A DNA stretch of 24,808 nucleotides, taken from the NCBI GenBank assembly GCA_900550495.1, contig URSJ01000013.1, forward strand, positions 1-24,808, given 5' to 3'. The notes under the pieces are model-generated. The model did not search any database. It was not told where the DNA came from and was given only the letters and a program-made list of their open reading frames with translations. Shown one piece after another: positions 22,341-24,808 of this stretch (position 1 is its first letter; every line of letters starts with the position of its first letter). The DNA is from an uncultured Rickettsiales bacterium. GTDB lineage: Bacteria > Pseudomonadota > Alphaproteobacteria > Rs-D84. A program made the translations under genes and the position numbers.

Positions 22341-22608
22341 TATTTTGCACAAAAAGCCAAATTTGACCGGCCGCGCAGCGACTCAAACAATTATATTGTT
22401 CATACCAGCACCACAAAAAAAAGAGCGCACCTTCACCCCATACCTTACAATTACAAACAAAAAAACACTTACAAACAATTACTATTTCATGTGAAACAAA
22501 ACGCATTTCATTGATAACAGTAACTTTTTTGTTTTGCAAATATAAAAAACTTGACCGATTCGACTGTATTTTATAAGGTTAGGTTATAAACAATATGGAC
22601 AAGGAAGA
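22341..22608. other. AT-rich intergenic region between rsmG and parA
   Basis: No credible gene is present in either strand. It holds a parS-like site (22483-22498), an AACAAT/ATTGTT palindrome (22386-22400), A-rich tracts, and possible parA promoter elements: TTGACC at 22551, with TATAAG at 22572 or TATAAA at 22585, neither at ideal spacing. No cluster of DnaA boxes was found, so I do not call it an origin. Confidence 0.6.
22483..22498. promoter_or_regulatory. Chromosomal parS site
   Basis: TATTTCATGTGAAACA matches the parS consensus TGTTTCACGTGAAACA at 14 of 16 positions, with the TTTCA/TGAAA arms intact. It lies 111 nt upstream of parA, a usual place for parS, and should be bound by the ParB encoded at 23381. 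Confidence 0.82.
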
Positions 22609-23391
22609 ATGACAACAATAATTGCATTTGCAAATCAAAAGGGCGGTGTGGGCAAAACCACAACCGCGATAAACATTGGCGCATCGCTGGCAGCGATAGA
22701 AAAGCGCGTATTGCTGATTGACCTGGACCCCCAAGGAAATGCCGGCACAGGCCTGGGCTTTGTGCGCAGTGCACATCCAGAAAGTGTGTATGGCGTTATA
22801 ATGGGAACAGCATTGGCTGCCGACAATATTTTGACAACAGCAGTGAAGAATTTGCATATTATGCCGTCCAGTATGGCGTTGGCCGGGGCAGAAATTGACT
22901 TGCTGGACGCGGACAATCGCGAATTCCGTCTGCGCGATGCTTTGGCCCAAATTGCCGAATATTATGATTATATATTGCTGGATTGTCCGCCAACGCTGGG
23001 CTATTTAACAATAAACGCACTGACTGCGGCTGACTATGTTGTTGTCCCTATGCAGTGCGAATTCTATTCACTGGAAGGCGTTCAGCAATTGATGATGACG
23101 ATTCGGGCAGTACATGATAAGTTGAACTCTAAACTGAATGTATTGGGATTTTTGCTGACTATGTACGACCGTCGCTATGGCGTGACACGCGCTGTTGACG
23201 ACGATGTTCGCCGTGCGTTTGGCGACCAGGTATTCAAGACAGTTGTCCCACGTAATGTCCGCATGTCCGAGGCCCCAAGTTTCGGCAAGCCGGCATTATT
23301 CTATGACTTTAACTGTCCTGGCGCCCAGGCGTATCTGCGCGTTGCGACCGAGATAATTCAAAAACTGGAAGGGGAACAAAATGGCAACTAA
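22609..23391 (+). CDS. parA: Chromosome partitioning ATPase ParA (Soj)
   Basis: This deviant Walker ATPase binds DNA nonspecifically as an ATP dimer and, with ParB-parS, drives origin segregation. The 260 residues start with MTTIIAFANQ then the deviant Walker A KGGVGKTT (11-18), LLIDLDPQGNAGTGLG (34-49) and the Walker B region YDYILLDCPP. The length is typical of chromosomal ParA without an N-terminal DNA-binding extension. The ribosome-binding site AAGGA lies only 3 nt from the ATG. A five-codon frame (22595-22612) overlaps the start, probably by chance. The gene overlaps parB by 11 nt. Confidence 0.96.
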   Translation: MTTIIAFANQKGGVGKTTTAINIGASLAAIEKRVLLIDLDPQGNAGTGLGFVRSAHPESVYGVIMGTALAADNILTTAVKNLHIMPSSMALAGAEIDLLDADNREFRLRDALAQIAEYYDYILLDCPPTLGYLTINALTAADYVVVPMQCEFYSLEGVQQLMMTIRAVHDKLNSKLNVLGFLLTMYDRRYGVTRAVDDDVRRAFGDQVFKTVVPRNVRMSEAPSFGKPALFYDFNCPGAQAYLRVATEIIQKLEGEQNGN

Positions 23392-24265
23392 ATTCGGACT
23401 GGGACGCGGCTTGGCCGATTTGCAAAGTGAAATGGGAACAAATGTTCCAAACATATCGGTTTTGACCGGTGCCGACGGTCGCGTTATTGTAAAGCATATT
23501 CCACTGATTCAAATTGGCGCAAACCCAGACCAGCCTCGCAAAACATTTAACGAAACAGACCTGGCAGATTTGGCGGCATCTATAAAAGAAAAGGGCGTAT
23601 TAAGTCCGATAATTCTGCGTGCGGTGACGGGACGACCATATATGTATGAAATCGTCGCAGGTGAACGTCGCTATCGCGCCAGCAAAATGGCTGGACTGGC
23701 CGAAATTCCGGCATTGATAAAGAAAATGACAGATAACGACGCGATGGAAACCGCCCTGATTGAAAATGTCCAACGCGAAAACTTGAATCCAATAGAAGAG
23801 GCCATCGCATACCAAAACCTGATGGACAAATGTGAATATTCATTGGACGATGTGGCGCGTCTGATTAGTAAATCAGCCAGTTATATACGCAACAGCCTGC
23901 GTTTGGGCAGTCTGCCTGAAAGTGTCAAGGCCAAGGTGCGTTCTGGCGCAATTTCTGCATCGCATGCGCGCACAATCGCGGTTTCTGACAATCCTGAAGA
24001 ATTGGCAAACGAAATCATTGCACACGGTTTATCGGTTGCTGAAACAGCCACACGCGTAAAGCAGGGCACACGGCGTAGCGGTGGACGCACATATGTCAAC
24101 AAAACAATTGATGACGTGGCGCGGCGTGATATTGAATCACGCATCCATGTCGCCCTGGGCGTTCCGGTAAAATTGCAAGAACGCCGGGGTGGGGCAGGGC
24201 AAATTGTTTTATCTTTTGCCACACGAATCCAGATGAACGAATTGGTTGAAAAACTGACAAAATAA
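23381..24265 (+). CDS. parB: Chromosome partitioning protein ParB (Spo0J)
   Basis: ParB is a CTP-dependent DNA clamp that loads at parS, spreads along DNA and stimulates ParA. The 294 residues begin with the ParA-activating KFGLGRGL peptide (4-11). The CTP-binding GERRYRAS (94-101) and ENVQRENLNPIEEA (128-141) follow, then the parS-reading HTH domain (about 150-210) and a C-terminal dimerisation domain. All key motifs are intact. AAGGGG precedes the ATG. It is translationally coupled to parA and ends at a strong terminator. Confidence 0.97.
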   Translation: MATKFGLGRGLADLQSEMGTNVPNISVLTGADGRVIVKHIPLIQIGANPDQPRKTFNETDLADLAASIKEKGVLSPIILRAVTGRPYMYEIVAGERRYRASKMAGLAEIPALIKKMTDNDAMETALIENVQRENLNPIEEAIAYQNLMDKCEYSLDDVARLISKSASYIRNSLRLGSLPESVKAKVRSGAISASHARTIAVSDNPEELANEIIAHGLSVAETATRVKQGTRRSGGRTYVNKTIDDVARRDIESRIHVALGVPVKLQERRGGAGQIVLSFATRIQMNELVEKLTK

Positions 24266-24270
24266 ATCAA

Positions 24271-24299
24271 AAAAAGGCCGGCAAATACCGGCTTTTTTT
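24271..24299 (+). terminator. Intrinsic terminator after parB
   Basis: GCCGG (24277-24281), loop CAAATA, CCGGC (24288-24292), then seven T, with A residues upstream. Confidence 0.88.
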
Positions 24300-24324
24300 A
24301 AATATTTTCTGGCTGTCAAAAAAG

Positions 24325-24359
24325 CGACAAAAAAACACCGGCATTTACCGGTGTTTTTT
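24325..24359 (-). terminator. Intrinsic terminator after pal
   Basis: ACACCGG (24335-24341), loop CATTTA, CCGGTGT (24348-24354), flanked by A and T runs. It terminates the minus-strand pal transcript and is nearly identical to the hairpin at 19198-19217. Confidence 0.88.
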
Positions 24360-24377
24360 ATATTTTTTACAACACTA

Positions 24378-24794
24378 TTATTTAACAGTTGTTGTTGCGT
24401 TACGGTTGAATTTCCAAACCTTTTCGCCGGTTCCTTGAACCAATGGGCGTTCTTTACCATAAGAAATGGTCGAGATACGTTTAGAATCAATACCGTCTTT
24501 AACCAAAACAGCCTTGGCTGCGTTTGCACGACGTGCACCCAATGCCAAGTTGTATTCGGTAGAACCACGTTCGTCGCAGTTACCAGCAATCTGGACCTTG
24601 GTGTCTGCGTGATTCTTCATATACAATGACTGGCCCAACAGATTGTCGCGTGCTTCGTCAGAAATTTCCGAAGAATTGAACGCAAAGAATACGCGTTGAT
24701 CATTCAAGTCAGCAGGTTCAACGATGCTGGAACCACCGCAGGCAGCCAACATACCAGCAACACCAGCCAACATAGCAAAGTTTTTAATTTTCAT
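24378..24794 (-). CDS. pal: Peptidoglycan-associated lipoprotein Pal
   Basis: Pal is an outer-membrane lipoprotein of the Tol-Pal complex, which binds peptidoglycan and draws the outer membrane inward at division. The 138-residue precursor has the lipobox LAAC with C19. Its OmpA-like domain (about 33-130) carries NCDERGSTEYNLALGARRAN, with D74 and R89 placed for diaminopimelate binding, then RISTISYGKERPL and the closing VWKFNRNATTTV. The first residue of the motif is N-C where E. coli has G-H. GGGAG lies upstream of the ATG. tolB would be expected just beyond the right edge. Confidence 0.96.
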   Translation of the reverse strand: MKIKNFAMLAGVAGMLAACGGSSIVEPADLNDQRVFFAFNSSEISDEARDNLLGQSLYMKNHADTKVQIAGNCDERGSTEYNLALGARRANAAKAVLVKDGIDSKRISTISYGKERPLVQGTGEKVWKFNRNATTTVK

Positions 24795-24808
24795 GAAAAT
24801 ACTCCCTT

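Noticed and set aside
22246..22539. 97-residue minus-strand open frame across the rsmG-parA gap
   Set aside because: It crosses the parS site and the rsmG 3' end, is rich in Cys, Trp and Phe unlike real proteins here, and has no ribosome-binding site.
22341..22608. Replication origin next to parAB
   Set aside because: The region is AT-rich, but no cluster of DnaA boxes was found. In many alphaproteobacteria oriC is not at parAB.
22595..22612. Five-codon frame (MDKEE) overlapping the parA start
   Set aside because: Too short to judge and without a clear ribosome-binding site; probably chance.

Overview
The window is chromosomal DNA of an alphaproteobacterium. This is inferred from the lptF-lptD-surA block, the rsmG-parA-parB block with a parS-like site next to it, the truB-rpsO-pnp block, and the forms of NusA, MutS and ParB. 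The base composition is moderately AT-rich. Genes are packed closely, with many 4-nt ATGA overlaps and short intergenic gaps, which suggests a streamlined genome. TGA acts as a stop (lptF, surA and the kinase-like gene), so the standard bacterial code applies. I cannot fix the order or genus from sequence alone. No CRISPR array, insertion sequence, prophage or rRNA is visible.

Layout. 1-206: start of a GIY-YIG nuclease gene (minus), cut by the window edge, followed by about 290 nt of short inverted and tandem repeats. 498-4509: infB and nusA (minus), with nusA expressed from a promoter followed by a leader hairpin. 4687-9703: a plus-strand operon lptF-lptD-surA-like-rlmN covering LPS transport and outer-membrane assembly plus an rRNA/tRNA methyltransferase. 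9729-11027: an OmpA-family lipoprotein, tRNA-Val(UAC) and ybaB, all minus. 11034-18645: a long minus-strand run, xseB-mutS-unknown gene-truB-rpsO-kinase-like gene-pnp. 18646-18972: a divergent promoter region holding a structured RNA that ends in a terminator with a competing antiterminator pairing, upstream of a small XRE-type regulator (18973-19194). 19208-21711: gpsA and a membrane-anchored TPR protein (minus). 21733-24265: rsmG, a parS-bearing intergenic region, parA and parB (plus). 24378-24794: pal (minus), at the right edge.

How they work together: most genes are housekeeping ones for translation initiation and termination control, RNA decay, mismatch repair, envelope biogenesis and chromosome segregation. 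The usual nusA-infB-rbfA-truB-rpsO-pnp cluster is split into two blocks. rimP and rbfA are not seen, and an unrecognised 166-residue gene sits where rbfA would be expected.

The points most worth checking are: (1) the 18769-18946 RNA, whose three helices are mutually exclusive and form a textbook attenuator or riboswitch layout; (2) a tRNA-Val whose near-universal G19-C56 elbow pair is replaced by A19-U56; (3) several genes whose predicted -10 box lies 6-9 nt before the ATG, implying leaderless mRNAs; and (4) rsmG and the divergent TPR gene, which appear to share one -10 box.
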